Positions 18,344 through 28,494 of a DNA stretch of 47,202 nt are shown here, piece after piece (the first letter of the stretch is position 1; the number at the start of each line of letters is the position of its first letter). Made by a program: the position numbers and the translations under genes. The DNA comes from Methanosphaera sp. (GTDB lineage: Archaea; Methanobacteriota; Methanobacteria; Methanobacteriales; Methanobacteriaceae), in assembly GCA_017430835.1 (NCBI GenBank), contig JAFRMD010000097.1, forward strand, positions 1-47,202, read 5' to 3'. The notes beneath the pieces are model-generated. The model was not told the origin of the DNA. It did no database searches and saw only the letters and a list, made by a program, of their open reading frames with translations.

Positions 18344-20896
18344 ATGGTCAATAAAGATATAGTGAAAAAAATAGCGCCTTGGGTGGTTGCTATTTTACTA
18401 GTATTTGCAGTTTTTGCAGTAAGGGCAGAAACAATAAATCTTGGCGGACTTTCTGATCCAGAAATGAAAGCCTTATATAAAGATGATAGCGGAATGCCAT
18501 ATTTTACTGAGATAGACTCTTATTATAATTATCGTTTAACTGAGAATTATCTAAAATCAGGACATTTGGGGGATACTCAAGTAAATGGAAGTGATTGGGA
18601 TTCCTTATCCACGTCACCTCATGGTAGGGAGGCAAACTATCAACCTGTTATTATCGTATTAGCAGCATTTGCATATAAAGTTGCAAATATGTTTGGAACG
18701 GTATCATTAACACAAATATCATTTTGGATAGGTCCTTTGATAGGTTCATTAGCAGTTTTACCAGCATTTTTCATAGTTAGAAGAGCAACGGGAAGTACGT
18801 GGGGAGCAATAGTAGCGGGAGTTATTGCAGGAGCTGCTCCAGCATATTTCTCACACACATATGGTGGTTTCTTTGATACAGATATGTTCAACGTACTGCT
18901 GCCTTTAATGATAGTTCTTTTCTTATCGGAAAGTGTATATGCTAAAAAACCATTATTCAAAGCAATATTTGCAGTATGTTCTGCACTAACCTTGGGATTA
19001 TTCTCTCTTTCATGGAGTGGTTACCCATATATGGTAATTTTAACATTTGGTGCATTGATATTATATTTACCAATATCATATATTGTAGATAGGTTTGATG
19101 GTAAGGATTTATCCAATAAGAAGCAGTGGTTGAAGGAAAATAAAGTAACAATTACTTTGGTAGTATTTATTATATGTTCTGTAGTAATTCTTGCATTTAC
19201 GGTAGGTTCATCACTCTTTGAAAGTGTTGCAGGAGTATTGGGTTCTTCAACTAGCTTACAGAGTGCAACAGCAGGTACTGCATATCCAAACGTATATGTA
19301 TCTGTAGGTGAAATGCAGATTCCGGAAGTTATTGATGTAATAAATAACACGGGTGGTTTATTCCCAGTATTATATGCAATATTTGGTTTTGTATTGATGT
19401 TTTATGCTATACGTAAAAAATCTAAATCTAAAGAAGTAGCTAAAACTAAAAAAGATGATAAGAAAACTACTAATAAAAAAACCAAAACTAGGAGATATAA
19501 ACCTAAAACTAAAAAAGCTGAAGAAATTGCTCATGAACATGAAAACAAGTTTATTCCAGGTAAATTCGAATGGACATATGAAGAAAAACACAATAATTTG
19601 TTTTTATTCGTATTATTACTCTTATGGACTATTGGTATAGCTGTAATGTTAACACAAGGTACAAGGTTTATCGAACAATTTGAGGTTCCTATTGCATTAA
19701 TGTCCGGATTATTTGTAGGCTATTTCGTAAAGTATATAGATTTGAAAATAGAACAAAAATCTTATGTAATTGGAATTGCAGCAATTTTAGTGATTTTGGC
19801 TATAGTCACACCTTTATGGGCAGATCATCTAACTTCTTCACAAGCAGTAGGAAGTACAAATGATGACATGTATAATACATTAACTTGGATTAAAGCAAAC
19901 ACACCTCAAAATTCAGTTCTTGCATCATGGTGGGACTTTGGTCACTTGTTTACAGCAATAGCTGAAAGACAAGTGGTATTTGACGGTGGTTCTCAGAATA
20001 GTATGCGGGCATATTGGATTGGTAACTCGTTAGCAACGTCGAATGAGCATTTATCTGCAGGTATTCTAAGAATGCTAGCAAATAGTGGAGAAGATGCATC
20101 CAATGTTCTAGATTTATATACTAATGATACAGCTAAAACAGTACAAATATTAAATGCAATATTACCAATGGATAGGACACAGGCTAACGCTGCTTTAACT
20201 GGAACATATGGTTTAAATCAACAACAAGCAAATTCTGTACTTGATTTAACACATCCTGCACAAACAAAACCAGTATACTTAATATTAAGTTCGGATATGC
20301 TTTCAAAGGCTGCATGGTGGTCGTACTTTGGATCATGGGACTTTGCTAACAAAACATCATATCACTATTCCTATTATCCTTCACAAAGTAAAACCGAAAA
20401 CATAAACGGTAAAGCATTTACTCTAGGTGAAGAAAATGGAGTAGTTGGAGTAGCGTCTGCAAGTAATGATACACAGGGTATGGGTATGTCATTTGCATAT
20501 CTTGATCAATCCAAACTTAATAAGTCCATCAACATGACAACTACTGAAGACAAACAAAGATTATCTACTGAACTAACAGACGGTACTGGAAATGAAATGA
20601 TTAAACCTCATAAATTAATATATGTGGATAACAATCAATTATCAGAAAGAATAGTTAACAATAACAGTAACATGTCGATAATGGCAATTCATCAAAGTGA
20701 CGGTTCATTCTTCACAGTATTGTTTGATTCATATCTAGAAAATTCAGTATTTACAAAATTATATTTAGAAAGTGGATTTAACCAAACAAGATTTGATATG
20801 GTTCACTCAGAACCAGGTATTAGTGTATGGAATGTATTTGAATATCCAAATGCAACAGCTACTAATACACAAGTTGCAACAAATACAACTACTTAA
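18344..20896 (+). CDS. aglB: oligosaccharyltransferase AglB (STT3 family)
   Basis: The 850-residue membrane enzyme transfers a lipid-linked glycan to Asn in N-X-S/T sequons outside the cell membrane. About 13 hydrophobic segments occupy residues 12-495, followed by a soluble C-terminal domain. Catalytic features are the first acidic residue in FTEID (D58), the DTD motif in GGFFDTDMFN (178-180), the external-loop Glu in SVGEMQIPE (about 323) and the sequon-binding WWDFGH (529-534). A highly basic cytoplasmic loop at 358-395, largely Lys, Thr and Arg, interrupts the membrane domain. Translation starts at ATG after AGGAGAT. The wecB-wecC pair elsewhere in the window could supply UDP-ManNAcA for the glycan, which is an inference. 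Confidence 0.95.
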   Translation: MVNKDIVKKIAPWVVAILLVFAVFAVRAETINLGGLSDPEMKALYKDDSGMPYFTEIDSYYNYRLTENYLKSGHLGDTQVNGSDWDSLSTSPHGREANYQPVIIVLAAFAYKVANMFGTVSLTQISFWIGPLIGSLAVLPAFFIVRRATGSTWGAIVAGVIAGAAPAYFSHTYGGFFDTDMFNVLLPLMIVLFLSESVYAKKPLFKAIFAVCSALTLGLFSLSWSGYPYMVILTFGALILYLPISYIVDRFDGKDLSNKKQWLKENKVTITLVVFIICSVVILAFTVGSSLFESVAGVLGSSTSLQSATAGTAYPNVYVSVGEMQIPEVIDVINNTGGLFPVLYAIFGFVLMFYAIRKKSKSKEVAKTKKDDKKTTNKKTKTRRYKPKTKKAEEIAHEHENKFIPGKFEWTYEEKHNNLFLFVLLLLWTIGIAVMLTQGTRFIEQFEVPIALMSGLFVGYFVKYIDLKIEQKSYVIGIAAILVILAIVTPLWADHLTSSQAVGSTNDDMYNTLTWIKANTPQNSVLASWWDFGHLFTAIAERQVVFDGGSQNSMRAYWIGNSLATSNEHLSAGILRMLANSGEDASNVLDLYTNDTAKTVQILNAILPMDRTQANAALTGTYGLNQQQANSVLDLTHPAQTKPVYLILSSDMLSKAAWWSYFGSWDFANKTSYHYSYYPSQSKTENINGKAFTLGEENGVVGVASASNDTQGMGMSFAYLDQSKLNKSINMTTTEDKQRLSTELTDGTGNEMIKPHKLIYVDNNQLSERIVNNNSNMSIMAIHQSDGSFFTVLFDSYLENSVFTKLYLESGFNQTRFDMVHSEPGISVWNVFEYPNATATNTQVATNTTT

Positions 20897-21010
20897 TCTC
20901 CTATATTTTTTTCTTTTGATTCTTTTTTTTCATATCTATTTAATTTTTATATTATAAAATACAGAGATATCACTAGGGTTTAGTCAATAAATACTGATGG
21001 AGATATCAAA

Positions 21011-21709
21011 TTGAAAACATTGTCGGATTTAAAACAATCTATCTTAATACCAACAAATTCGTCATTAGATGAACTTTTGGGCGGAGGTATTGAAAAAGGT
21101 TGTATTACTCAATTTTATGGTCCTCCCGGATGTGGAAAAACTAATATTGCCCTCAAAATATTATATGAATCTACAAAAGATGGTTCAAAAGCAATATATA
21201 TGGATACTGAAGGTGGATTATCATTAGAAAGAGTACAACAAATAGCCGGATTGGATTTTGATTCGATAGCGAGCAATATCTATTTATTAGAACCAAAAAC
21301 TTTCGATGAACAACAATTATGTATTCAAAATATTGAAAATTTATTGGAAGTTAATAAAAACATCAATATTTTAATTATTGACTCGATTGTGGCGTTATAT
21401 CGTGTTGAAGAAGGAGACCCTTCAGAAATTAATAAGAAATTAGGTCGTTTAATGGCAAAATTATTGGCATTAAGCAGAGAATATGATATAGCAGTAGTAA
21501 TTACAAATCAAATATATTCTCCATTCGATTCTGATGATTTGATAGTAGAACCAATTGGTGGAACGGTATTAAAATATTGGAGTAAAATTATTGTAGAAAT
21601 AGAAAGAAATATAGGTTCTTCTACGAGAACAGCCACATTACAAAGACATAAGAATAAGTCTCCAGGTCAAACTGTAACATTTGAAATAATTGACGAGGGA
21701 ATTTCATAA
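21011..21709 (+). CDS. radB: DNA repair and recombination protein RadB
   Basis: This 232-residue RecA-superfamily ATPase is the archaeal RadA paralogue, lacking the N-terminal HhH domain. Walker A is GPPGCGKT (37-44) and Walker B is in NILIIDSIVAL. It is thought to regulate or assist RadA in homologous recombination. The start is a TTG, supported by GGAGAT upstream and by homology from the first residues (MKTLSDLKQS). The following aminotransferase gene starts 19 bases after its stop, so they are probably one transcript. Confidence 0.92.
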   Translation: MKTLSDLKQSILIPTNSSLDELLGGGIEKGCITQFYGPPGCGKTNIALKILYESTKDGSKAIYMDTEGGLSLERVQQIAGLDFDSIASNIYLLEPKTFDEQQLCIQNIENLLEVNKNINILIIDSIVALYRVEEGDPSEINKKLGRLMAKLLALSREYDIAVVITNQIYSPFDSDDLIVEPIGGTVLKYWSKIIVEIERNIGSSTRTATLQRHKNKSPGQTVTFEIIDEGIS

Positions 21710-21728
21710 AAAAATAGGAGTTTTGAGT

Positions 21729-22886
21729 ATGGTTTTTAAGAAAAAAGAAAAAAAAGTACCTGCTGGATTTAATTCAATTAATGAATTTTTTGATTACTTA
21801 TATAAAAAAGAAGATTTAATATGGATGGGACAGAACACTAATCATTTACAAAAGGATAAACATATTGAAAGTGCATTAATAAATGCGGCCAAAAAAAGAA
21901 ATTATTGCATGTACCCCCCACCAGAAGGTTTTCCGGAATTAAAAAAATTAATTCTGAAAGATTTGGACTTAAGTCCTGAAAATTTTGATATTCAAATAAC
22001 TGCCAGTGCAACAGAAGCATTATATTTAGCAATAAGTACAACATTACATCACACAACTAATACAATAGCATCTGATCCTGGATATTTAATTATAAACAAT
22101 TTCTGTAATCGTTTTGGACATCATGTAAAAGAAGTTCCTATTTATAATGAGGAATGTGGTTATAAGTTAACTCCAGAATTAATCAGGGAAAATATGGATG
22201 CACAAACTAAGATGATAATTCTTATTGATCCATTAAATCCTATAGGAAATGTTTACACTAAGGATGAAATTATTGAAATCGCCGAAATTGCTAAAGAAAA
22301 TAATATATTCGTATTACATGACATAACGTATAAAGACTTTGCTAGAGAGCATACATTAATTGCACATTACGCACCAGAACATACAATAACCATTTATAGT
22401 TTTTCAAAAATATTTGGGATGGCTGGTTTAAGGATAGGTGCCGTAATAAGTTCACCAGAATTGATTAGAACCATGAGAGCTAGTGTAATAAATGATTTGG
22501 GAACTAACTCACTAGCACAGGAAGCAGCTATCGCAGGATTAGAAAGTAAAAATGAGTGGTTGGGTGAAGTTAAAGAAATTTGTTACAAAAACCAGGAGTT
22601 AATTAAAGAAGCAGTAGATGAAACTGAAGGTGCATTTTTACCAGTATACCCTATAGATGGTAATATGATGACAATTGATTTATCTGGAACTGGAGTAACA
22701 CCTGTAGAATTGTCAGAATATATGCTAAAGGAAAAAAATATTTTTATTCGTGAAGGTAGTTATACTAGTAAAAAATTTGGAAACAGATATGTTAGGGTAA
22801 GCTTTTCCATTCCTACAGAACAAGTAATGAAGTTTAGAAATGAATTTAAAAATTCAATAGAAGCAATCAAGAAGGAAAAAGAATAA
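21729..22886 (+). CDS. class I/II PLP-dependent aminotransferase
   Basis: From the ATG at 21729 the protein has 385 residues. The fold type I core is complete: the cofactor-binding D198 (HDIT) and Y201, the Schiff-base lysine K227 in YSFSKIFGMAGLRIG, and a C-terminal Arg in RYVRVSFS. It resembles the aspartate/histidinol-phosphate aminotransferase branch, but the substrate cannot be fixed from motifs. A basic N-terminal tail (MVFKKKEKK) is unusual. The start follows GGAG eight bases upstream. A reading from 21690 would overlap radB and is rejected. Cotranscription with radB seems functionally accidental. Confidence 0.85.
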   Translation: MVFKKKEKKVPAGFNSINEFFDYLYKKEDLIWMGQNTNHLQKDKHIESALINAAKKRNYCMYPPPEGFPELKKLILKDLDLSPENFDIQITASATEALYLAISTTLHHTTNTIASDPGYLIINNFCNRFGHHVKEVPIYNEECGYKLTPELIRENMDAQTKMIILIDPLNPIGNVYTKDEIIEIAEIAKENNIFVLHDITYKDFAREHTLIAHYAPEHTITIYSFSKIFGMAGLRIGAVISSPELIRTMRASVINDLGTNSLAQEAAIAGLESKNEWLGEVKEICYKNQELIKEAVDETEGAFLPVYPIDGNMMTIDLSGTGVTPVELSEYMLKEKNIFIREGSYTSKKFGNRYVRVSFSIPTEQVMKFRNEFKNSIEAIKKEKE

Positions 22887-22897
22887 ATTAATAATTT

Positions 22898-23200
22898 TTA
22901 CTTTTTACTTTTTTCTTCTAGTTCACTAGGATTAACTACTTCTATATCAGGTATATTTTCAGGTTCATTTTCCGGAAATATTTCTGATTTAGAAACGTTT
23001 AAAAGTACATAATCGCCAATTTGGGAAATATCTTTTGGAACTATTTCGAAATTAACTTTTCTTAAGCTTAGTTCATTCGTATTAACAAAAATCTTGTTAA
23101 TATTGTTTTCTTTAATGTCTAAATCAATATCTTGTATTTTCCCAACATTATTAGCGTTGCTATCCAAAACTTTTTTACCAAGTATTTCGGTAATTTTCAT
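22898..23200 (-). CDS. PRC-barrel domain protein
   Basis: From the ATG at 23200 the product is about 100 residues. The first ~75 residues form a PRC-barrel (GKKVLDSNANNVGKIQDIDLD), a small beta-barrel found in RimM and in stand-alone archaeal proteins that bind partners or RNA. An acidic, Pro-rich tail follows. AGGTG six bases before the ATG fixes the start, and the GTG nine bases upstream is inside that motif. It converges on the aminotransferase gene and is divergent from elp3. The specific function is unknown. Archaeal PRC-barrel proteins have been linked to cell division (CdpB-type), which is one possibility. Confidence 0.8.
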   Translation of the reverse strand: MKITEILGKKVLDSNANNVGKIQDIDLDIKENNINKIFVNTNELSLRKVNFEIVPKDISQIGDYVLLNVSKSEIFPENEPENIPDIEVVNPSELEEKSKK

Positions 23201-23292
23201 GTTGTTCACCTAATATTTTTTATAATAAGTATTATGTTAAACATTTATATTGTATTGTTTGTTATTCTTTTCAAAAATTTTTTTAGGAGAAT

Positions 23293-24927
23293 TTGAATAA
23301 AATGGAAGAAGCATGTAGATTAATTATTAAAAAAGCAATCGATAACAAAATATCTACAAAAAAGGAATTGGAAAAACTGAAAATTCAAACATGTAGGGAA
23401 TTGAATTTGCCTGGTTTTATGGGTAATTCAAAAATTCTGCAATATGCCAAAGAAGATGAACTGGAATTATTAAGACCTATCTTAATGAAAAAACCATCTA
23501 GGACCATTTCTGGAGTAGCTATTGTTGCAGTCATGTGTAGTCCTCATAAATGTCCTCATGGAAGGTGTAAATATTGTCCAGAAAGTAGTATTGCTCCTCC
23601 AAGTTATACAGGCGAAGAACCGGCAGCATTAAGGGCCAGAATGTTTGAATTTCATCCTTATGTCCAAACTTTTAACAGATTATATCAATTAAGGAATATT
23701 GGTCATCCTATTGATAAAGTAGAATTAATTGTTATGGGGGGAACATTTGCATCAAGAACATTAGATTATCAGGAATGGTTTGTAACTCAATGTCTTAGGG
23801 CTATGAATGATTTTCATAAAATATCAAGGAATATTCCTAAAAATCAGCGCGAAATAGAAATAGTGCCTCCAACCGATTTTACATATTTGCATGATGAACA
23901 AAAAGTAAATGAACATAGTAAAGTAAGATGCATAGGATTAACATTTGAAACAAGACCGGATTATTCTAAAACTGAAGAAATAAATAGGATGTTAAGTTAT
24001 GGTGTAACAAGAGTTGAATTAGGTGTTCAAACATTATATAATTACCGATATAAAAGAGTGGATAGAGGACACAATATACAGGATGTCATTGAAGCAAATA
24101 GGTTATTAAGGGATTCGGGAATTAAAGTTGCAATGCATATGATGCCTGGATTGTTTTCAACTTTTGACAGTGATTTAATGATGTTTAAACGTTTATTTTC
24201 TGAAGAGTCATTTTCGCCTGATATGTTAAAGATATATCCTTGTTTGGTAACCGAAGGTTCTGAATTTTATGATTTGTGGAAACAAGGACTTTATGAACCG
24301 TATACGTCTGAACAAGCCGTTGATTTGATTGTGGAAATTAAAAAAATTCTACCTAAATGGGTTAGAACAATGAGGATTCAAAGGGATATTCCAGCAACAT
24401 TGATTGATGCGGGTGTAAAAAAATCTAACTTGGGAGAATTAGTATATAACAGACTAGAAAAGGAAGATATTCAATGTAAATGTATTCGTTGCAGGGAAGT
24501 TGGTCATAAAAAAGCTCATGGTGTTGAACCTGATTATAATAATATTGAACTGTTAAGGGAAGATTATAAGGTTACTGGAGGTCATGAAATATTTTTATCC
24601 ATAGAAGATACTCTTAATGATATATTAATTGGATTTACTCGGTTAAGAATTCCATCAGATAATACATTCAGACCTGAAATAACAAAAACTAGTGCATTGA
24701 TAAGGGAATTACATGTTTATGGACAAATGCAAGAAATTGGAAAAAATAATCAAAATTATTGGCAGCATAGGGGATATGGAGAACAGTTGCTTAAAAAAGC
24801 TGAATCAATAGCTAATGAAGAATTTGAAAAAGATAAACTGTTGATAATTAGTGGAATAGGCGTTAGGGATTATTATAGAAAATTAGGTTATCATAAGGAT
24901 GGACCTTACATGTCTAAATTCATATAA
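23293..24927 (+). CDS. elp3: tRNA uridine(34) acetyltransferase Elp3
   Basis: The 544-residue archaeal Elp3 combines a radical SAM domain with a C-terminal GNAT acetyltransferase domain and forms the carboxymethyl precursor on wobble U34 of tRNA. The Fe-S cysteines are in CPHGRCKYC (C87, C92, C95), and the GNAT part includes [13 protein letters not shown] and the ending [20 protein letters not shown]. The start is unclear: AGGAG is only three bases from the TTG at 23293 and twelve from the ATG at 23302. The TTG is kept here. It is divergent from the PRC-barrel gene. Confidence 0.94.
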   Translation: MNKMEEACRLIIKKAIDNKISTKKELEKLKIQTCRELNLPGFMGNSKILQYAKEDELELLRPILMKKPSRTISGVAIVAVMCSPHKCPHGRCKYCPESSIAPPSYTGEEPAALRARMFEFHPYVQTFNRLYQLRNIGHPIDKVELIVMGGTFASRTLDYQEWFVTQCLRAMNDFHKISRNIPKNQREIEIVPPTDFTYLHDEQKVNEHSKVRCIGLTFETRPDYSKTEEINRMLSYGVTRVELGVQTLYNYRYKRVDRGHNIQDVIEANRLLRDSGIKVAMHMMPGLFSTFDSDLMMFKRLFSEESFSPDMLKIYPCLVTEGSEFYDLWKQGLYEPYTSEQAVDLIVEIKKILPKWVRTMRIQRDIPATLIDAGVKKSNLGELVYNRLEKEDIQCKCIRCREVGHKKAHGVEPDYNNIELLREDYKVTGGHEIFLSIEDTLNDILIGFTRLRIPSDNTFRPEITKTSALIRELHVYGQMQEIGKNNQNYWQHRGYGEQLLKKAESIANEEFEKDKLLIISGIGVRDYYRKLGYHKDGPYMSKFI

Positions 24928-25029
24928 TGATTTGATTGGCATTGAATAAACAGTATTATTTATTATAATTTACAAAGATAACTATAGATTATAAATTTTT
25001 ATCTTTATTTATTTTTAGGTTGTTTTATT

Positions 25030-26016
25030 TTGGAAATTGAAACCTCTGCAAGATTACATTTATCATTAATAGATTTAAATGGATCAGAAGGTCGTATTGA
25101 TGGTGGTTTGGGAATAACATTGGATAAACCTTCATTGAACATATCTTGTCATGAAAATGATGGTAAAACGGAAATTATTTTTGATGATGGTTTAAATATT
25201 AAAGAAAAAGAAGTATATGAATCTAAGATAATGGAAGCTTCAAATCGAATAAAGAACTATCTGAATATTAATACTGAGTATAGCTTTGAAATTAAAGAAA
25301 TATATCCAATACATCAAGGTCTTGGATTGGGAACTCAATTAGCACTATCTGTAGGTCAATTAATAGCTAAAATGAATGATAACACTTTTGATGTTTATCA
25401 ATTAGCAAAAATAATTCAACGTGGTGGAACAAGTGGCATAGGTGTTCATTCTTTTGCTAATGGTGGGTTTATAGTTGATGGGGGACATAAAAAAGATATA
25501 AAAAGTAACTTTTTACCTTCGTCAGCTTCAAAAGTATCTCCGCCTCCATTATTGGCAAGGTATGATTTTCCCAAAAAATGGAATATCATTTTAGCAACGC
25601 CTTTCTCAACAAGAGGATCTTCAGGAGATGATGAAATAAATATATTTCAATCATATACTCCAGTAAATCTAGTTGATGTTGAAAAGATATGTTATTTAAC
25701 TTTGATGAAAGTTATGCCAGCAATATTGGAAAATGATTTAGATTCTTTTGGTGATGGGATTAATAAAATTCAATCATTAGGTTTTAAAAGTATTGAAAGA
25801 CATTTACAAACAAATAAAATTCAACAAATTATTGATTGTTTTAAAGAAAATGATATCCCATGTAGGGGTATGAGTTCTTTTGGTTCAACATGTTTTGGGA
25901 TAACTGATTCAAATAATAAATCATTATTTAAAGATTTATTGGAAGTAATAGATAATAAAGGAAGCGTAATAAAAACTAATGGAAAAAATCATGGAGCCAT
26001 ACTTAAAGATAGGTGA
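25030..26016 (+). CDS. mptG: beta-ribofuranosylaminobenzene 5'-phosphate synthase
   Basis: This enzyme condenses 4-aminobenzoate (or 4-hydroxybenzoate) with PRPP, releasing CO2, as the first committed step that joins the arylamine to ribose in methanopterin biosynthesis. The 328-residue protein is a GHMP-kinase-like fold: RLHLSLIDL near the start, the glycine loop HQGLGLGTQLALSVG (about 97-111) and a second motif RGGTSGIGVHSF. It starts at TTG, with AGGT nine bases upstream. Its TGA overlaps the ribosome site of hacB, so the two are translationally coupled. Confidence 0.9.
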   Translation: MEIETSARLHLSLIDLNGSEGRIDGGLGITLDKPSLNISCHENDGKTEIIFDDGLNIKEKEVYESKIMEASNRIKNYLNINTEYSFEIKEIYPIHQGLGLGTQLALSVGQLIAKMNDNTFDVYQLAKIIQRGGTSGIGVHSFANGGFIVDGGHKKDIKSNFLPSSASKVSPPPLLARYDFPKKWNIILATPFSTRGSSGDDEINIFQSYTPVNLVDVEKICYLTLMKVMPAILENDLDSFGDGINKIQSLGFKSIERHLQTNKIQQIIDCFKENDIPCRGMSSFGSTCFGITDSNNKSLFKDLLEVIDNKGSVIKTNGKNHGAILKDR

Positions 26017-26021
26017 AAACT

Positions 26022-26513
26022 ATGGAAAAAATTAAAGGAAAAGTTTGGAAATTTAGGGATTGTATTGATACAGATGTAATTATTGCAGGTAGATATTTAC
26101 GTACCTTTAATCCTGAAGATTTAGCTGAACATGTAATGGAAGCAGAAGATCCTACCTTTTCCCAGAAAGTTCAAAAAGGGGATATAATTGTAGCGGGAGA
26201 AAACTTTGGTTGTGGTTCATCTCGTGAACAAGCACCAGTAGCAATTAAAACAGCAGGGATTTCTGTAGTCATAGCCAAATCGTTTGCACGAATATTTTAT
26301 AGGAATGCTATTAACATAGGGTTACCTGTAATAACAGCAGATTTGGATGTGAATGAGGGGGACATTGTTGAAATAGATATTGAAAAAGGAGTAATATCTA
26401 ATCTCACCAATAACAAAACTGTTAAGATTAAACCTTTTGATCCTGCAATGTTGGATATACTTGAAAATGGTGGTTTAGTAAACCAATACTTAAATAATAA
26501 AAAGGAGGAATAG
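26022..26513 (+). CDS. hacB: aconitase-family small subunit, probably homoaconitase HacB
   Basis: This 163-residue protein is the swivelling small subunit of a two-subunit hydro-lyase, with the substrate motif [10 protein letters not shown]. The substrate-selecting loop reads YLRT (in [10 protein letters not shown]). Homoaconitases of methanogens carry YLRT there, whereas the isopropylmalate isomerase small subunits have a different loop. This favours HacB, used for 2-oxosuberate in coenzyme B synthesis, over LeuD. The large subunit is not in the window. AGGTG six bases before the ATG at 26022 sets the start and overlaps the end of mptG. Confidence 0.8.
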   Translation: MEKIKGKVWKFRDCIDTDVIIAGRYLRTFNPEDLAEHVMEAEDPTFSQKVQKGDIIVAGENFGCGSSREQAPVAIKTAGISVVIAKSFARIFYRNAINIGLPVITADLDVNEGDIVEIDIEKGVISNLTNNKTVKIKPFDPAMLDILENGGLVNQYLNNKKEE

Positions 26514-26515
26514 CA

Positions 26516-27151
26516 ATGGTTTGTCCAGTATGTGGCTTTGATGGATATGAAATATTAAAAACTAAAGGCAAAAAAAATAAAGAGTTATTAGTAAAATGTG
26601 ATGATTGTGGTCATGTTTATCATGAAATTCCACCTGAAGAAGCTTATGAAATAAATGTAAGAGTAATAATTAGTGAATTTGAAACATCTTGGAAAACTAG
26701 TGTTACATTATTTTCTGATGAATACTTGGAAACAGGAACATTGTTATATATCGATGATAAGGATGTTGAGGTAACTTCAATAGAGAATAATGAAGGTAAT
26801 AGAGTATATGAATGTCCAGTGGTAGATATTAAAACTATATGGGCTAAATCATTAGATACTCTTGCAAGAATAGGATTATCCATAGATAATCAAGGAAACG
26901 TAATTTCTCACAAATTAGAACTTGAAAGAGAATTTATTTTTTCAATTGGAGATATTGGCGAAATAAATGGACTTAAATTTAGGGTTTATGGTATTAAAAC
27001 TTTAGAACGAAACATGAAAAAAGGTTTTGCCTATGCTAAAGTTATTAAAAGAGTATATGGTAAATTGTTATCTTCAAAAGATAAATCTAAACTAAAATAT
27101 GATTTATCAGAATATGTTGTAAAAACTACTTCAAAAGAGAAAAGATATTAG
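26516..27151 (+). CDS. archaeal zinc-finger protein, HVO_0476/COG1326 type
   Basis: The 211-residue protein opens with a zinc ribbon (CPVCG at 3-7 and CDDCG about 20 residues on). A mostly beta-stranded body, apparently of OB/TRAM-like repeats, and a basic C-terminal tail follow. The family is widespread in archaea and uncharacterised, and nucleic-acid binding is inferred from the ribbon and the charge. AAAGGAGGA is at ideal spacing before the ATG, which lies two bases after the hacB stop, so it is part of the mptG-hacB operon and may continue into the methylthiotransferase gene 12 bases further on. Confidence 0.8.
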   Translation: MVCPVCGFDGYEILKTKGKKNKELLVKCDDCGHVYHEIPPEEAYEINVRVIISEFETSWKTSVTLFSDEYLETGTLLYIDDKDVEVTSIENNEGNRVYECPVVDIKTIWAKSLDTLARIGLSIDNQGNVISHKLELEREFIFSIGDIGEINGLKFRVYGIKTLERNMKKGFAYAKVIKRVYGKLLSSKDKSKLKYDLSEYVVKTTSKEKRY

Positions 27152-27163
27152 CTTTGTGGTAAA

Positions 27164-28447
27164 ATGAAAATATATCTAGAAACACATGGATGTACATTCA
27201 ATCAGGCAGATGGTGAATTGATGGCATCTATATTATCCGACAAGCATACGTTGGTAAATAATATTGATGATGCAGATATTGTTATATTAAACACTTGCTA
27301 TGTTAAACTTCCAACAGAACAAAAGATGATAACAAAAATCAGCAAAATCAAAAAACAATATCCTGAAAAAAAACTTATTGTTGGGGGATGTATGGTTGAA
27401 GTTGACCCAGTACGCTTAAATAAATTTGCTGGGGATGACTGCTGGATTGGACCTCATAAAATAGATAAAATAAATGAAGTAGTAGATAAATCAATCAATG
27501 GTGAAATTGTTCATGAATACGGTAAAACTGAAATAATTAAGGCTGGAAAAAATAAAAAACCATTGGAATCTTTAACACATATTTTACAAATCTGTGAAGG
27601 ATGTAATGGTGCCTGTACTTTTTGCTGTACAAAAGTGGCTAGAGGATTTTTGATTAGTTATCCTATAGATATAATTGTTGATGAAGCCAAAGAAGCTATA
27701 GAAAATGGTTGTAAGGAATTGCAAGTAACTGCACAAGATTCTGCATGTTTTGGGTTAGATACTGGTGAATCATTTGCGGATTTATTGAATGCTCTTGGTT
27801 CTTTAGATGGTGATTTTCGTATAAGGGTAGGAATGATGCATCCTAAAAGTTTAAAAGGACAATTGGATGATGTTATTTCCGCATTCAAGAAAAATGATAA
27901 AATTTATAACTTTGTACATATCCCAGTACAAACAGGTAGTGATAAAGTTTTAAAAGAAATGAACAGATTACATACTTTGGAAGAATACAAAGATATGATT
28001 AATAAGTTCAAAACTGAAATTCCAGATTTATCTCTAGCAACTGATATAATAATAGGTTATCCTACAGAAACTGATGAAGATTTTCAGGAAACATTGGATT
28101 TGTTATATGAAATAAAACCTGATATTATTCACATATCTAAATATATGCATAGGCCTGGAGCACAATCTAATAATTTAACTGAAATAGATCATAAAACAAT
28201 GAAAGAACGTTCACATCGAGTTAATAAAGTTAAAACTGAGGTAATGTTAGAAAATAATAAAAGATATGAGAACACCATTCAAAAAGTTTTAATTACAGGT
28301 GAAGGTGCAACTGGTGGGTATGTAGGTTACACTAATTCCTATAAAAATGTTATAGTGGATGATGCAGAAATAGGTTCATTTATTGATGTAAAGATTATTG
28401 AAGGTAAACGTACATATTTAGTTTCAGAAAGAATTAAAAATTTATAA
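27164..28447 (+). CDS. tRNA N6-threonylcarbamoyladenosine methylthiotransferase (MiaB family, CDKAL1/e-MtaB type)
   Basis: The 427-residue radical SAM enzyme converts t6A37 to ms2t6A37 in ANN-decoding tRNAs. The N-terminal UPF0004 domain holds the second Fe-S cluster at C10, C45 and C76. The radical SAM cluster is C147-x3-C151-x2-C154 in CEGCNGACTFCCTKVARG. A TRAM domain occupies the last ~60 residues. Additional cysteines C144 and C155 flank the radical SAM motif, which is unusual but does not disturb it. It is the last clear member of the mptG-hacB-zinc-finger run. Confidence 0.92.
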   Translation: MKIYLETHGCTFNQADGELMASILSDKHTLVNNIDDADIVILNTCYVKLPTEQKMITKISKIKKQYPEKKLIVGGCMVEVDPVRLNKFAGDDCWIGPHKIDKINEVVDKSINGEIVHEYGKTEIIKAGKNKKPLESLTHILQICEGCNGACTFCCTKVARGFLISYPIDIIVDEAKEAIENGCKELQVTAQDSACFGLDTGESFADLLNALGSLDGDFRIRVGMMHPKSLKGQLDDVISAFKKNDKIYNFVHIPVQTGSDKVLKEMNRLHTLEEYKDMINKFKTEIPDLSLATDIIIGYPTETDEDFQETLDLLYEIKPDIIHISKYMHRPGAQSNNLTEIDHKTMKERSHRVNKVKTEVMLENNKRYENTIQKVLITGEGATGGYVGYTNSYKNVIVDDAEIGSFIDVKIIEGKRTYLVSERIKNL

Positions 28448-28494
28448 AATTGATTAAATAAAATAGTATAATATTGGAAGAGGGTATTGATAAT

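Noticed and set aside
18640..19350. Several minus-strand ORFs opposite aglB
   Set aside because: They mirror the hydrophobic aglB codons, have no start signals and match no family.
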